64,000 nucleotides of DNA from Minwuia thermotolerans (lineage in GTDB: Bacteria; Pseudomonadota; Alphaproteobacteria; Minwuiales; Minwuiaceae), in contig NZ_PIGG01000031.1 of the NCBI RefSeq assembly GCF_002924445.1, positions 186,001-250,000 of the forward strand, given 5' to 3'. The position numbers and the translations under genes are program-made. How positions within the stretch are numbered: position 1 is the first letter of the stretch; the number at the start of each line of letters is the position of its first letter. Shown here one piece after another: positions 24,435 through 33,729 of the stretch. The notes beneath the pieces are model-generated. The model saw only the letters and a list, made by a program, of their open reading frames with translations, was not told the DNA's origin and ran no database searches.

Positions 24435-26060
24435 CTAGATGTTGAGCAAGGCCGGACGCCGCCGGCGCAGCCACGTCGCAATGATCATGCGGCTGAGCAG
24501 GATGGCCGTGAACATGGAACTGACGATGCCGATGCCGAGCGTCACCGCAAAGCCGCGCACCGGGCCGGAGCCCATGCCGAACAGGATCGCCGCAGCAATC
24601 AGCGTGGTCACGTTGGAGTCCACGATGGTGACGAAAGCGCGCTTGTAGCCGGCCTCGACCGCGTTGATCGGAGAGCGGCCGTTCGCCAGTTCCTCCCGGA
24701 TGCGCTCGAATATCAGCACGTTGGCGTCGACCGCCATGCCGATGGTAAGCACGATGCCGGCGATCCCGGGCAGAGTCAGCGTGGCCTGCAGGCTGGAAAG
24801 CGTACCCATGATCAGCACCAGGTTGGTCACCAGCGCCACGTTGGCCGCCATGCCGAAGACCGGCCCGTAGGACACGACCATGAAGATGACGACGAAAAGG
24901 AACCCCAGGCCGGCGGCCAACTCGCCGGCGGCGATCGAGTCGGCACCGAGATCGGGGCCGACCGTCCGTTCCTCCAGGATGGTCAGCGGCGCAGGCAGCG
25001 CGCCCGCACGCAGCAGGACCGCCAGGTCGTTGGCGGTCTGGGCGGTGAAGCCGCCGGTGATGATGCCGCTGCCCTGCAGGATCGGGCTGTTGATGCGCGG
25101 GGCCGAGATGATCTCGTCGTCCAGGACGATGGCGAAGGGCCGGCCGACATTCTCGCTGGTTATCTTGCCGAAACGCTTGGCGCCGACGCTGTCGAAGCGG
25201 AACGACACCACGGGCTGTCCCTGATCGAAGGTCGGCTGGGCGTCGACCAGATGCTCGCCGGAAACCTCCACCTTCTTGCGGATGATCCATGGGCGCGCCT
25301 GGCCGCCTTCGACGTCGGGCTGCTCGTAGAGCCGCATCGACCCCGGCGGCACGCGATCGTCGAACGGATCGGCCGACTGGTCGACCAGATGGAAGGTCAT
25401 CTTCGCGGTCTTGCCGAGAATCTCCTTGAGGCGTTCCGGATCGTCCAGGCCGGGCGCCTGCACGATGATCCGGTCCAGGCCCTCCTGCTGGATCGTCGGC
25501 TCCGCGACGCCCAGTTCGTCAACGCGCTTGCGAACGATCTCGATGGATTGCTGCACCACCTGGACCATGCGCTGGGCCACGCCGTCGTCGGTCAACCGCA
25601 CGGTGATCCGGTTGCCTTCCGTCTCGACCTCTGCCTCGGCCCCGCCGCCGCCAAAGCCGGCCGCGAAGCCGCCGCCGACGCCGGTGCTGGTCTGCACCGT
25701 ATCGCGGACGACCTCGACGGCCTCATCCAGCCGCGCGGGATCGCGAATCTCGAAGGCGATGGTCCGGCCGTCGCGCTGGAAGCCGGAACGGCGGATGCGC
25801 GGCGAGACGTCGCCCAGATCGGTGCGAATCGTCTCGACGATGTCTGTCATCCGGTCGTCAATCACCGCCTCGCGGTCGACCTCGAGCAACAGGTGAGAGC
25901 CGCCGCGCAGGTCAAGGCCCAGATTGATCGACTGGTTGGGCAGCCAATCGGGTATCTCCGACCGGGTGTCCTCCGACAGGAAGTTGGGAATCGTGAAGGC
26001 GAGCCCCAGCAGGCAGACCAGGGCGATGACCGCGATCTTCCACTTCTCGAAATGCAGCAT
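24435..26060 (-). CDS. secD: Protein translocase subunit SecD
   Basis: A 541-residue partner of SecF. After the first membrane helix comes NLGLDLRGGSHLLLEVD. A large periplasmic region includes a glycine-rich insert (GVGGGFAAGFGGGGAE). The C-terminal membrane domain has GTLSSLQATLTLPGIAGIVLTIGMAVDANVLIFERIREE with the conserved Asp, and GFAVTLGIGIVSSMFTAI. Full length for the alphaproteobacterial form. Confidence 0.97.
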   Translation of the reverse strand: MLHFEKWKIAVIALVCLLGLAFTIPNFLSEDTRSEIPDWLPNQSINLGLDLRGGSHLLLEVDREAVIDDRMTDIVETIRTDLGDVSPRIRRSGFQRDGRTIAFEIRDPARLDEAVEVVRDTVQTSTGVGGGFAAGFGGGGAEAEVETEGNRITVRLTDDGVAQRMVQVVQQSIEIVRKRVDELGVAEPTIQQEGLDRIIVQAPGLDDPERLKEILGKTAKMTFHLVDQSADPFDDRVPPGSMRLYEQPDVEGGQARPWIIRKKVEVSGEHLVDAQPTFDQGQPVVSFRFDSVGAKRFGKITSENVGRPFAIVLDDEIISAPRINSPILQGSGIITGGFTAQTANDLAVLLRAGALPAPLTILEERTVGPDLGADSIAAGELAAGLGFLFVVIFMVVSYGPVFGMAANVALVTNLVLIMGTLSSLQATLTLPGIAGIVLTIGMAVDANVLIFERIREELANGRSPINAVEAGYKRAFVTIVDSNVTTLIAAAILFGMGSGPVRGFAVTLGIGIVSSMFTAILLSRMIIATWLRRRRPALLNI

Positions 26061-26084
26061 GCCGGCTGAGGTCCCCGGACCGGG

Positions 26085-26477
26085 TTATTTCTTGAGGCCG
26101 AGCTTGCCCATCAGGCCGCCGCCGCCTTCGCCGCCGTCCTTGTTGGCGGGCGCGGGATCGTTCGCCGGCGCCGTCTTGGAGCGCACGTCGGCCAGGGTGC
26201 CCTTGACCACGTCGATGCGGACGCCCTCGGCGATCTCGAGCTGAATGGTCTGCTCGTCCTTGACCTTGGTCACCTTGCCCACGATGCCGCCGCCAGTGAC
26301 CACCGTGTCGCCGCGGCGCACGTTCTGCACCATCTGGCGGTGCTCCTTGGCCTTCTTCTGCTGCGGACGGATCAGCAGGAAGTAGAACACCACGAAGATC
26401 AGGATCAGCGGCAGGAAGGTCATCAGACCGCCGCCATCGCCGCCGGCGGCCTGCGCATATGCCGGGGAAATCCACAT
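26085..26477 (-). CDS. yajC: Preprotein translocase subunit YajC
   Basis: A 130-residue protein with one membrane helix (GLMTFLPLILIFVVFYFLLI, about 17-36) followed by RPQQKKAKEHRQMVQNVRRGDTVVTGGGIVGKV. The C-terminal tail is lysine/glycine-rich, longer than in E. coli (about 110). It binds SecDF. It is the first gene of yajC-secD-secF-DUF498, with its own promoter at 26550-26577. Confidence 0.95.
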   Translation of the reverse strand: MWISPAYAQAAGGDGGGLMTFLPLILIFVVFYFLLIRPQQKKAKEHRQMVQNVRRGDTVVTGGGIVGKVTKVKDEQTIQLEIAEGVRIDVVKGTLADVRSKTAPANDPAPANKDGGEGGGGLMGKLGLKK

Positions 26478-26549
26478 GAGATAGGCTCCATCTAGCAGGA
26501 GAGGTGTCAGGAGGCCTCCGCCCAGCGCGGCCTCCGCAAAGGTGCCGGG

Positions 26550-26577
26550 AATATATACGGCCTCACACCGATTTCAA
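26550..26577 (-). promoter_or_regulatory. yajC: Sigma-70-type promoter for yajC-secD-secF
   Basis: On the minus strand TTGAAA (26572-26577) and TATATT (26550-26555) are 16 bases apart. The box lies in a locally AT-rich patch. A start near 26543 leaves a leader of about 65 nt. Confidence 0.65.
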
Positions 26578-26627
26578 CCGAACCCGCAATGGCGCCCCGA
26601 TCGGGCCGGCAAGCCGCTCTCCGGCTG

Positions 26628-28133
26628 CTACCAGATCGGCTTTCCCGAGCCCGGCAGACCGAGGCGCGGCCACTTCTCGCTCACCGTTTCGACGACCTCG
26701 TCGGACATGCGGATCTTCGTGCCCCAGTCGCGCTTCGTCTCGGGCGGCCACTTGTTGGTGGCGTCCAGGCCGATCTTGGAACCCAGCCCGTCCTCGGGGC
26801 TGGCGAAGTCGAGATAGTCGATCGGCGTATTCTCGATCATGGTGACGTCGCGGGCCGGGTCCATGCGGGTCGAGATCGCCCACATCACGTCCTTCCAGTC
26901 GCGGGCATCGATGTCGTCGTCCACGACGATAACCCACTTCGTGTACATGAACTGGCGGAGATAGGACCAGACGCCCAGCATCACCCGCTTGGCGTGGCCC
27001 GGATAGGCCTTCTTCATCGACACCACCGCGATGCGGTAGGAGCAGCCCTCGGGCGGCAGCCAGAAGTCGACGATTTCCGGAAACTGCTGGCGGAACAGCG
27101 GCACGAAGACCTCGTTCAGCGCCTCGCCCAGCACGCTCGGCTCGTCGGGCGGACGGCCGGTGAAGGTGGAGAGGTAGACCGGATCCTTGCGCATGGTGAT
27201 CGCGGAGACGTGGAAGACGGGGAAGCGTTCGACGGCGTTGTAGTAGCCCGTGTGATCGCCATAGGGCCCCTCCTCGGCCGTCTCGTCCAGGCTGACATGG
27301 CCTTCCAGGACGATCTCGGCCTCCGCCGGCACTTTCAGCGGCACGGTCTGGCAGTCGACCAGTTCCACCTTCCGGCCGCGCAGCAGGCCGGCGAACTGGT
27401 ATTCGGAGAGCGTATCCGGCACCGGCGTCACCGCCGCCAGGATGGTGCCCGGATCGGCCCCGATCACGGCTGCGGCGGGCAATGGTTCCGGCCTGGCCCC
27501 CTTCCAGCGCTGATGGTGCTGCGCCCCGCCCCGGTGTTTCAGCCAGCGCATGATGGTGCGGTCGCGGCCGATCACCTGCATCCGGTAGATGCCGAGGTTG
27601 AAGTCGTCCTCCTTCGCCTCGGACGGGCCTTTCGTGACCACCAGCGGCCAGGTGATCAGCGGCGCCGGCTCGCCCGGCCAGCAGGTCTGCACCGGCAGGC
27701 GGTTCAGGTCGATCTGTTCCCCGGTCAGGATGACGTCATGGACCGGGCCATAACCCTTCGTTCTGGGCCGCATGGCGAGCACGGTCTTCAGCAGCGGCAG
27801 CTTGTCGATGGCGTCGCGGAACCCGCCCGGCGGCTCCGGCTGGCGCAGGAAGGCGAGCATCTCGCCGACCTCGCGCAGTTCCGACGGCTTGCGGCCCATG
27901 CCATTCGCCACGCGTTCGACCGTACCGAACAGGTTGACCAGGACCGGCATCTCGGCGCGCGTGCCGTCGGGTTTGACCGGGTGTTCGAACAGTACCGCCG
28001 GCCCGCCTTCGGCCAGCAGCCGGGTCTGGATCTCGGTCATCTCCAGTTCGGTCGAAACCGGTTCCTTCACGCGGACCAGTTCGCCCGCCTGCTCCAGGCG
28101 GGTCATGAATTCGCGAAGGGACTGATCGGCCAT
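26628..28133 (-). CDS. ubiD: UbiD family decarboxylase (prenyl-4-hydroxybenzoate decarboxylase)
   Basis: A 501-residue prFMN-dependent decarboxylase, start ATG 28131-28133 ([19 protein letters not shown]) behind AGGA. Length and the N-terminal [30 protein letters not shown] fit ubiquinone-pathway UbiD. Further marks are [31 protein letters not shown] with the catalytic E-x-x-x-D/R region, and [19 protein letters not shown]. The prFMN-making UbiX is not in the window. Confidence 0.93.
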   Translation of the reverse strand: MADQSLREFMTRLEQAGELVRVKEPVSTELEMTEIQTRLLAEGGPAVLFEHPVKPDGTRAEMPVLVNLFGTVERVANGMGRKPSELREVGEMLAFLRQPEPPGGFRDAIDKLPLLKTVLAMRPRTKGYGPVHDVILTGEQIDLNRLPVQTCWPGEPAPLITWPLVVTKGPSEAKEDDFNLGIYRMQVIGRDRTIMRWLKHRGGAQHHQRWKGARPEPLPAAAVIGADPGTILAAVTPVPDTLSEYQFAGLLRGRKVELVDCQTVPLKVPAEAEIVLEGHVSLDETAEEGPYGDHTGYYNAVERFPVFHVSAITMRKDPVYLSTFTGRPPDEPSVLGEALNEVFVPLFRQQFPEIVDFWLPPEGCSYRIAVVSMKKAYPGHAKRVMLGVWSYLRQFMYTKWVIVVDDDIDARDWKDVMWAISTRMDPARDVTMIENTPIDYLDFASPEDGLGSKIGLDATNKWPPETKRDWGTKIRMSDEVVETVSEKWPRLGLPGSGKPIW

Positions 28134-28211
28134 GTTGTTCCTGTCAATCTGGACGCCGCAGGGCGACAATCCCGCAAACTATGCGGTTTCGGCAAGTGGG
28201 GGTGAGACCTG

Positions 28212-29331
28212 ATGTCCGACAATGGCGCGCCCGAACAGATCCGCATCGACCTCGACCGGGCGGAGACCGCCCGGATCGAGCGGCTGCTGACGCCCCTTCT
28301 GGAGGCTCTGACCGCGCTGCAATCCGTGGCGCGGCGGCTGCACCCGGCGGCGATCGCCGGGCTGGCCGTCGAGGCGGCGGAGGCCGAGGAAGCCGTGCGC
28401 GCGGCCCGGACCGACACACCCGAATGGCCCGAGCGCCTGTCGCCGCTCGGCGCGCAGCTGGAGCTTGCGGCCGGCCACGCCGAGGCCGCCCTCTCCGGCC
28501 TGCGCGACGCCGCCGCCGCGCCCGAAGGCATCCGCATCGCCTACGGGGCGCTGCGGCATCTGCCGAAGGCGCTGGAGGCGCTCTATCCGATCGCGGGTTT
28601 CCTGCCACCCGTCAGCCGCTTCTTTCTGGATCCCGCGGTCCGGGACGATGAGTCCCTGGCGCAATCGCTTGCGGGCGCAGCGCCGGAGGGAACCGGCATC
28701 CTCGCATTCGGCCCGGACCTCGACAGCCGGCAGACCTTCTGGGTCTATGTGCCGGAGTACTACGGCCCGGACCGCGAGTGGCCTCTCATCGTCGCACTGC
28801 ACGGCGGCGCCGGCCGTGGCCGCGGCTTCCTGTGGAGCTGGCTTCGCGACGCCCGCAGCCGCGGCGCGATCCTGATCGCACCCACCTCTCTGGGCGGCAC
28901 CTGGGCGCTGCAGGGCGACGACATCGATTCCCCGCATCTCGACCGCATCGTGGCGCTGGCGCGGGAGAAATGGCGCATCGATGCGGGGCGGATGCTGCTG
29001 ACCGGCATGAGCGACGGCGGCACCTTCACCTATGTCTCGGGGCTCCGGGCGCGTTCGCCGTTCACGCACCTCGCCCCGTTCTCCGCCGCCTTCCACCCCA
29101 TGCTGGGCGCATTCGCCGACTTCGGCCGGGTCCAGGGCCTACCCGTCCACCTGGTTCACGGCGCGCTCGACTGGATGTTCCCGGCGGACATGGCGCATGG
29201 CGCATCAGTGGCTGCTGAGCGCCGGAGCGACCGTCACCTATCGGGAGATCGCCGACCTGAGCCACACCTATGCCCCGGACATGAACGGCGAGGTGCTGGA
29301 CTGGATGGACGCTACTGCCGCAGGGGGTTGA
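28212..29331 (+). pseudogene. Alpha/beta hydrolase (esterase/phospholipase-like), frameshifted by a 7-bp duplication
   Basis: The intact gene would encode about 370 residues: an N-terminal alanine-rich helical part, then an alpha/beta hydrolase with LIVALHGGAGRGRGF and the nucleophile elbow TGMSDGGTF (G-x-S-x-G). At 29190-29203 ATGGCGC occurs twice in tandem. Removing one copy joins HLVHGALDWMFPADMAH to QWLLSAGATVTYREIADLSH, which ends at TGA 29329-29331 and carries the likely catalytic His. As sequenced, the frame shifts after the duplication and runs as nonsense to 29702, inside the next gene. So the product probably lacks the catalytic His. It may be a real mutation, a slipped-strand variant or a sequencing error. 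Confidence 0.8.
29190..29203 (+). repeat. 7-bp tandem duplication causing the frameshift
   Basis: ATGGCGC ATGGCGC, followed by ATCAG. Collapsing it to one copy restores the downstream hydrolase frame exactly. Confidence 0.85.
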
Positions 29332-29397
29332 GCAAGGACGCCCGGACACCCGATATTGAAGGTCTGCACAAGCAACAAGAACGGAGCCAAGCGTATC

Positions 29398-30021
29398 ATG
29401 GCCGCCAAACGATATTTCGACCGCGCCTACGAGGTGCAGAACAAGCGCGAGACCCGCGCCCTCTACGAGGATTGGGCCGAAGTCTACGACCAGGAACTGG
29501 AGGAAAAGCAGTACGCCCAGCCCGGGCGCTGCGCCGAGGTACTGCGCGAGATGCTGCCCGACGGCGAGGCGCGCATCCTGGATGTCGCCTGCGGCACCGG
29601 GCTTTCGGGGCGGGCGCTCAGGGCCCACGGCTACGCCCATGTCGAGGGATGCGACTATTCCCCCGAGATGCTGGAGAAGGCGAAGCTCTCGAAGGCCTAT
29701 GACGCACTGTTCGAGACCGATCTGAACGAGCCGCCGATGGACGCCGTCGACGAGAGCTATGACGCCGTCACCGCTGTCGGTGCCTTCAGCTTCGCCCATG
29801 TGGACCCCGACGCGCTGGAGGAGATGATCCGCGTGCTGAAACCCGGCGGGCCGCTGATCATCGGCATCAACGAGAAGTACCACGACGAAGGCAGGGTATC
29901 GGCGAAACTGGAGAGCCTGGAAGCCCAGGGCAAGCTCGAGGTCATCAAGAAGGAGAAGGGCGCCCACCTGCCCGGCGCCGACGTCGACGGCTGGGTGATC
30001 GCGGCCCGCAAGGCTGCATAG
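29398..30021 (+). CDS. Class I SAM-dependent methyltransferase
   Basis: A 207-residue methyltransferase starting at ATG 29398 (MAAKRYFDRAYEV). A TTG 42 bases upstream is possible but less likely. Motif I ILDVACGTGLSGRAL binds S-adenosylmethionine, followed by VEGCDYSPEMLEKA and LKPGGPLIIGINEKYHDE. The overall pattern (YDQELEEKQYAQPGRC near the N-terminus) recalls the METTL27/WBSCR27-like group. The substrate is unknown. The tail of the broken upstream frame reads into this gene. Confidence 0.88.
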   Translation: MAAKRYFDRAYEVQNKRETRALYEDWAEVYDQELEEKQYAQPGRCAEVLREMLPDGEARILDVACGTGLSGRALRAHGYAHVEGCDYSPEMLEKAKLSKAYDALFETDLNEPPMDAVDESYDAVTAVGAFSFAHVDPDALEEMIRVLKPGGPLIIGINEKYHDEGRVSAKLESLEAQGKLEVIKKEKGAHLPGADVDGWVIAARKAA

Positions 30022-30125
30022 CCCCTCCCCGCCTCCCCGTCTGTACGCCGCGCCACGGGCCTGAGATACTGCCCTCCTTGCGCGCGGGGAGACGCGCATA
30101 GTGCGCCACAGCGGGGACAGGGGCC

Positions 30126-31862
30126 ATGCATGATCTGGTGATACGGGGCGGCCGCATTCATGACGGCACCGGCAAGGATGCGTTCAGCGGCGATGTCGCC
30201 ATCGAGGACGACCGTATCGTCGCGGTGGGCAAGGTCGACGGTCCGGCGCGGCGGGAAATCGACGCCGACGGATTGATGGTCGCGCCCGGCTGGGTCGACA
30301 TCCACACCCATTATGACGGTCAGGCCCTCTGGGATCCCTACCTGACGCCCTCGTCCTGGCATGGCTGCACCACGGTCGTGATGGGCAATTGCGGCGTCGG
30401 CTTCGCACCGGTCCGTTCCGGCGAGGAAAACTGGCTGATCGAACTCATGGAATCGGTCGAGGACATTCCCGGCGCGGCCCTGGCCGACGGGATCGAGTGG
30501 GGCTGGGAGGATTTCCCCGGCTATCTCGATGCACTCGACGGCAAGCAGCGCGCCATCGACATCGGCGCGCAGGTGCCGCACTGCGCGGTCCGCGCCTATG
30601 TCATGGGCGAACGCTGCATCGAGGAGGAAACCGCGAACGAGAACGACATCGCCCGCATGGCCGCGATCGTCCAGGAGGGACTGGAAGCCGGCGCACTCGG
30701 CTTCTCCACTTCGCGGACGATCTTCCACAAGACAAGGGCCGGCGAGTATGTCCCCGGCACCTGGGCCGGCGCGCCGGAGATGTTCGGCATCGCGGACGGC
30801 ATGCGCCGGGCCGGCCACGGCGTGCTGGAAATGGCCACCGATCTGACCTTGAAGGAAGGCGGCGGCGACCTGGAATGGATCCGCGAACTGTCGGCGCGCT
30901 ATGGCGTGCCGGTCAGCCTGCTGCTGTTCCAGAACGACGAAGCGCCGCGCAAGTACCGCCAGCTGCTGCAGGGCATCGCCGAGGCCAACGCGAAGGGCGG
31001 ACGGATCTACGCCCAGGTCTCGGGCCGCACGGCGGGCCTCCTGCTCTGCCTCGACGGCTCATTGCATCCCTTCCAGGGCAAGCCGAGCTACCGCGCGCTG
31101 CGCGACCTGCCGCACGAGGAGAAGATCGCGCGGATGAAGGATCCGGCGGTGCGCGAGGCGATCATCACCGAGGAATCCGGCGGCAAGGGCGGAGAGATGT
31201 CCGACTTCTTCCTGCGCGGCTGGCACAAGATGTTCCGTCTCGGCGATCCGCCGAACTACGAGCCCGACCGTTCCGAGTGCTTCGCCGAGCGGGCGAAGGC
31301 CGAAGGCCGCCGTCCCGAGGACATCGCCTATGACGCGCTGCTGGAGTTCGGCGGGCGCGGCCTCATCTATTTCCCGCTGCTGAACTATTCGGACTACGGC
31401 TTCGAAGCGGTCCGCGAGATGCTGGAGGCGCCCTACACGCACTTCAGCGGCTCCGACGGCGGCGCCCATTGCGGCGTCATCTGCGATGTCAGCCTGCCGA
31501 CCTTCAACATGGCCTACTGGGGCCGCGACCGGAAGAAGGGCGGGCTGCTGCCGCTGGAATGGCTGGTCCACAAGCAGACGCAGGGCACTGCATCGCTGCA
31601 CGGCCTCAACGACCGCGGCGTGCTGGCCCCGGGCTATCTGGCGGACATCAACCTGATCGATTTCGACAGCCTGGGCATCGACGCGCCGCGCATGGCATGG
31701 GATCTGCCGACCGGCGCCCGGCGCCTGATCCAGCGGGCCAGCGGCTATCGCATGACGATCAAGTCGGGTCAGCCCATATTGGCCGACGGCGATCCGACGG
31801 GTGCGTTGCCGGGCGCGCTGCTGCGGGGACCGCAGGGGCCACGGGGGTCGGGACCGTCCTGA
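30126..31862 (+). CDS. N-acyl-D-amino-acid deacylase family amidohydrolase
   Basis: A 578-residue metal-dependent amidohydrolase of the D-aminoacylase type. The start MHDLVIRGGRIHDGTGKDAFSGDVAIED is the amidohydrolase composite beta-sandwich. VAPGWVDIHTHYDGQALWD carries the metal-binding HxH, GNCGVGFAP is conserved, and HFSGSDGGAHCGVICD supplies the catalytic Asp. The C-terminus (RGVLAPGYLADINLIDFD) returns to the sandwich domain. The exact substrate may be an N-acyl-D-amino acid or a related amide. A monocistronic gene; the 104 bases before it hold no clear feature. Confidence 0.88.
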   Translation: MHDLVIRGGRIHDGTGKDAFSGDVAIEDDRIVAVGKVDGPARREIDADGLMVAPGWVDIHTHYDGQALWDPYLTPSSWHGCTTVVMGNCGVGFAPVRSGEENWLIELMESVEDIPGAALADGIEWGWEDFPGYLDALDGKQRAIDIGAQVPHCAVRAYVMGERCIEEETANENDIARMAAIVQEGLEAGALGFSTSRTIFHKTRAGEYVPGTWAGAPEMFGIADGMRRAGHGVLEMATDLTLKEGGGDLEWIRELSARYGVPVSLLLFQNDEAPRKYRQLLQGIAEANAKGGRIYAQVSGRTAGLLLCLDGSLHPFQGKPSYRALRDLPHEEKIARMKDPAVREAIITEESGGKGGEMSDFFLRGWHKMFRLGDPPNYEPDRSECFAERAKAEGRRPEDIAYDALLEFGGRGLIYFPLLNYSDYGFEAVREMLEAPYTHFSGSDGGAHCGVICDVSLPTFNMAYWGRDRKKGGLLPLEWLVHKQTQGTASLHGLNDRGVLAPGYLADINLIDFDSLGIDAPRMAWDLPTGARRLIQRASGYRMTIKSGQPILADGDPTGALPGALLRGPQGPRGSGPS

Positions 31863-31885
31863 CCCGCCCGGTGCCCAAATCGACG

Positions 31886-31914
31886 TAGACGGACCTTCGC
31901 ATAGGCCTTACATA
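31886..31914 (+). promoter_or_regulatory. lepA: Promoter of lepA predicting a near-leaderless mRNA
   Basis: TAGACG (31886-31891) and TACATA (31909-31914) are 17 bases apart. Transcription would start at about 31921, only about 2 bases before ATG 31923. No ribosome-binding site precedes the ATG (ATAGCCGCCGC). Confidence 0.5.
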
Positions 31915-31922
31915 GCCGCCGC

Positions 31923-33722
31923 ATGGACCGCACGCATATCCGAAATTTCGCCATCATCGCTCACATTGATCATGGCAAGTCGACGCTCGCCGATCGCCTG
32001 ATCGAGATGACCGGCGGCCTCGAAAGCCGGGAGATGCAGCAGCAGGTGCTCGACTCCATGGACCTGGAGCGCGAGCGCGGCATCACCATCAAGGCGCAGA
32101 CCGTCCGGCTGCTGCACAAGGCCGCGGACGGCGAGATCTATCAGTTGAATCTGATCGACACGCCCGGACATGTCGACTTCTCCTACGAGGTCAGCCGCAG
32201 CTTGTCGGCCTGCGAGGGCGCGCTGCTGGTGGTCGACGCCAGCCAGGGCGTCGAGGCGCAGACACTGGCCAACGTCTACCTCGCCATCGAGAACGACCTC
32301 GAGATCGTGCCCGTGCTGAACAAGGTCGACCTGCCGGCGGCCGAGCCGGAGCGCGTGAAGGAGCAGATCGAGGACGTGATCGGCATCGACGCCTCCGACG
32401 CCATCGAAATATCCGCCAAGACCGGCCAGGGCGTACCCGACGTGATCGAGGCGCTGATCCGACGCATCCCGGCGCCGGCCGGCGATTCGACGGCGCCGCT
32501 GAAGGCCCTGCTGGTCGACAGCTGGTACGATCCCTATCTGGGCGTGGTCGTGCTCACAAGGCTTTACGACGGCAAGTTGAAGAAGGGCATGAAGATCAAG
32601 CTGATGTCCACCGGCGCCACGCACCAGATCGACCGCGTCGGCATCTTCACCCCGAAGATGACCGTGCTGGACGAACTGGGCCCGGGCGAGATCGGCTTCT
32701 TCACCGCCTCCATCAAGACGGTCGCCGAGACCGACGTCGGCGACACCATCACCGAGGAAGGCAAGCCCACGGCGAAGCCCCTGCCCGGCTTCAAGCCCTC
32801 CATCCCGGTGGTGTTCTGCGGCCTGTTCCCGGTCGACACCTCGGACTATCAGGATCTGCGGGACAGCCTGGCCAAGCTCCGCCTCAACGATTCCAGCTTC
32901 CATTTCGAACCGGAGAGCTCGGCGGCGCTGGGCTTCGGCTTCCGCTGCGGCTTCCTGGGTCTGCTGCACATGGAGATCGTGCAGGAGCGGCTGGAGCGCG
33001 AGTTCGACCTCGACCTGATCACCACGGCGCCTTCGGTGATCTTCAAGCTGCACATGACCGACGGCACGCTGGTGGAACTGCACAATCCCGCCGACATGCC
33101 CGATCCGGTCAAGGTCGACTACATCGAGGAGCCCTGGATCAAGGCGACGATCCTCTGCCCCGACGAGCATCTGGGCGCGGTGCTGAAGCTCTGCGAGGAG
33201 AAGCGCGGCGTCCAGACCAACCTGACCTATGCCGGCGCCAGGGCGATGATCGAATACGAACTGCCGCTGTCGGAAATCGTCTTCGACTTCTACGACCGGC
33301 TGAAGTCCGTCAGCCGTGGCTATGCCAGCTTCGACTACGAACTGATCGGCTACCGCCGGGGCGACCTGGTCAAGATGTCGATCCTGGTGAATGCGGAGCC
33401 GGTCGACGCGCTGGCCCTGATCGTCCACAGGGACCGGGCCTACGAACGCGGCCGGATGCTCTGCGAACGGCTGAAGGACCTGATCCCGCGCCAGATGTTC
33501 AAGATCCCGATCCAGGCCGCCATCGGCGGCTCGGTGATCGCGCGAGAGACCATCTCGGCGATGCGCAAGGACGTGACCGCGAAGTGCTATGGCGGCGACG
33601 TCACCCGCAAGAAGAAGCTGCTGGAGAAGCAGAAGGCCGGCAAGCGGCGCATGCGCACCTATGGCAAGGTCGACATCCCGCAGGAGGCCTTCATGGCCGC
33701 ACTGCGCATGGGCGACGAGTAG
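31923..33722 (+). CDS. lepA: Elongation factor 4 (LepA, ribosomal back-translocase)
   Basis: A 599-residue translational GTPase. G1 [14 protein letters not shown]2 [13 protein letters not shown]3 DTPGHVDF, G4 NKVDLP, G5-like ISAKTG, then beta-barrel and EF-G-like domains. The LepA-specific C-terminus is present ([21 protein letters not shown] and the end [17 protein letters not shown]). Full length. It has no visible Shine-Dalgarno, consistent with leaderless translation. Confidence 0.97.
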   Translation: MDRTHIRNFAIIAHIDHGKSTLADRLIEMTGGLESREMQQQVLDSMDLERERGITIKAQTVRLLHKAADGEIYQLNLIDTPGHVDFSYEVSRSLSACEGALLVVDASQGVEAQTLANVYLAIENDLEIVPVLNKVDLPAAEPERVKEQIEDVIGIDASDAIEISAKTGQGVPDVIEALIRRIPAPAGDSTAPLKALLVDSWYDPYLGVVVLTRLYDGKLKKGMKIKLMSTGATHQIDRVGIFTPKMTVLDELGPGEIGFFTASIKTVAETDVGDTITEEGKPTAKPLPGFKPSIPVVFCGLFPVDTSDYQDLRDSLAKLRLNDSSFHFEPESSAALGFGFRCGFLGLLHMEIVQERLEREFDLDLITTAPSVIFKLHMTDGTLVELHNPADMPDPVKVDYIEEPWIKATILCPDEHLGAVLKLCEEKRGVQTNLTYAGARAMIEYELPLSEIVFDFYDRLKSVSRGYASFDYELIGYRRGDLVKMSILVNAEPVDALALIVHRDRAYERGRMLCERLKDLIPRQMFKIPIQAAIGGSVIARETISAMRKDVTAKCYGGDVTRKKKLLEKQKAGKRRMRTYGKVDIPQEAFMAALRMGDE

Positions 33723-33729
33723 CCCTGCC

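Noticed and set aside
23463-26069. 868-residue open frame on the plus strand opposite secF, secD
   Set aside because: It is a mirror of the real secDF genes. Its translation is rich in Asp, His, Arg and Gln with no domain, typical of antisense frames in GC-rich DNA.
28212-29702. A 496-residue hydrolase fusion protein
   Set aside because: The last part, after position 29203, is out-of-frame translation of the hydrolase tail and of the methyltransferase gene; the 7-bp duplication explains it.
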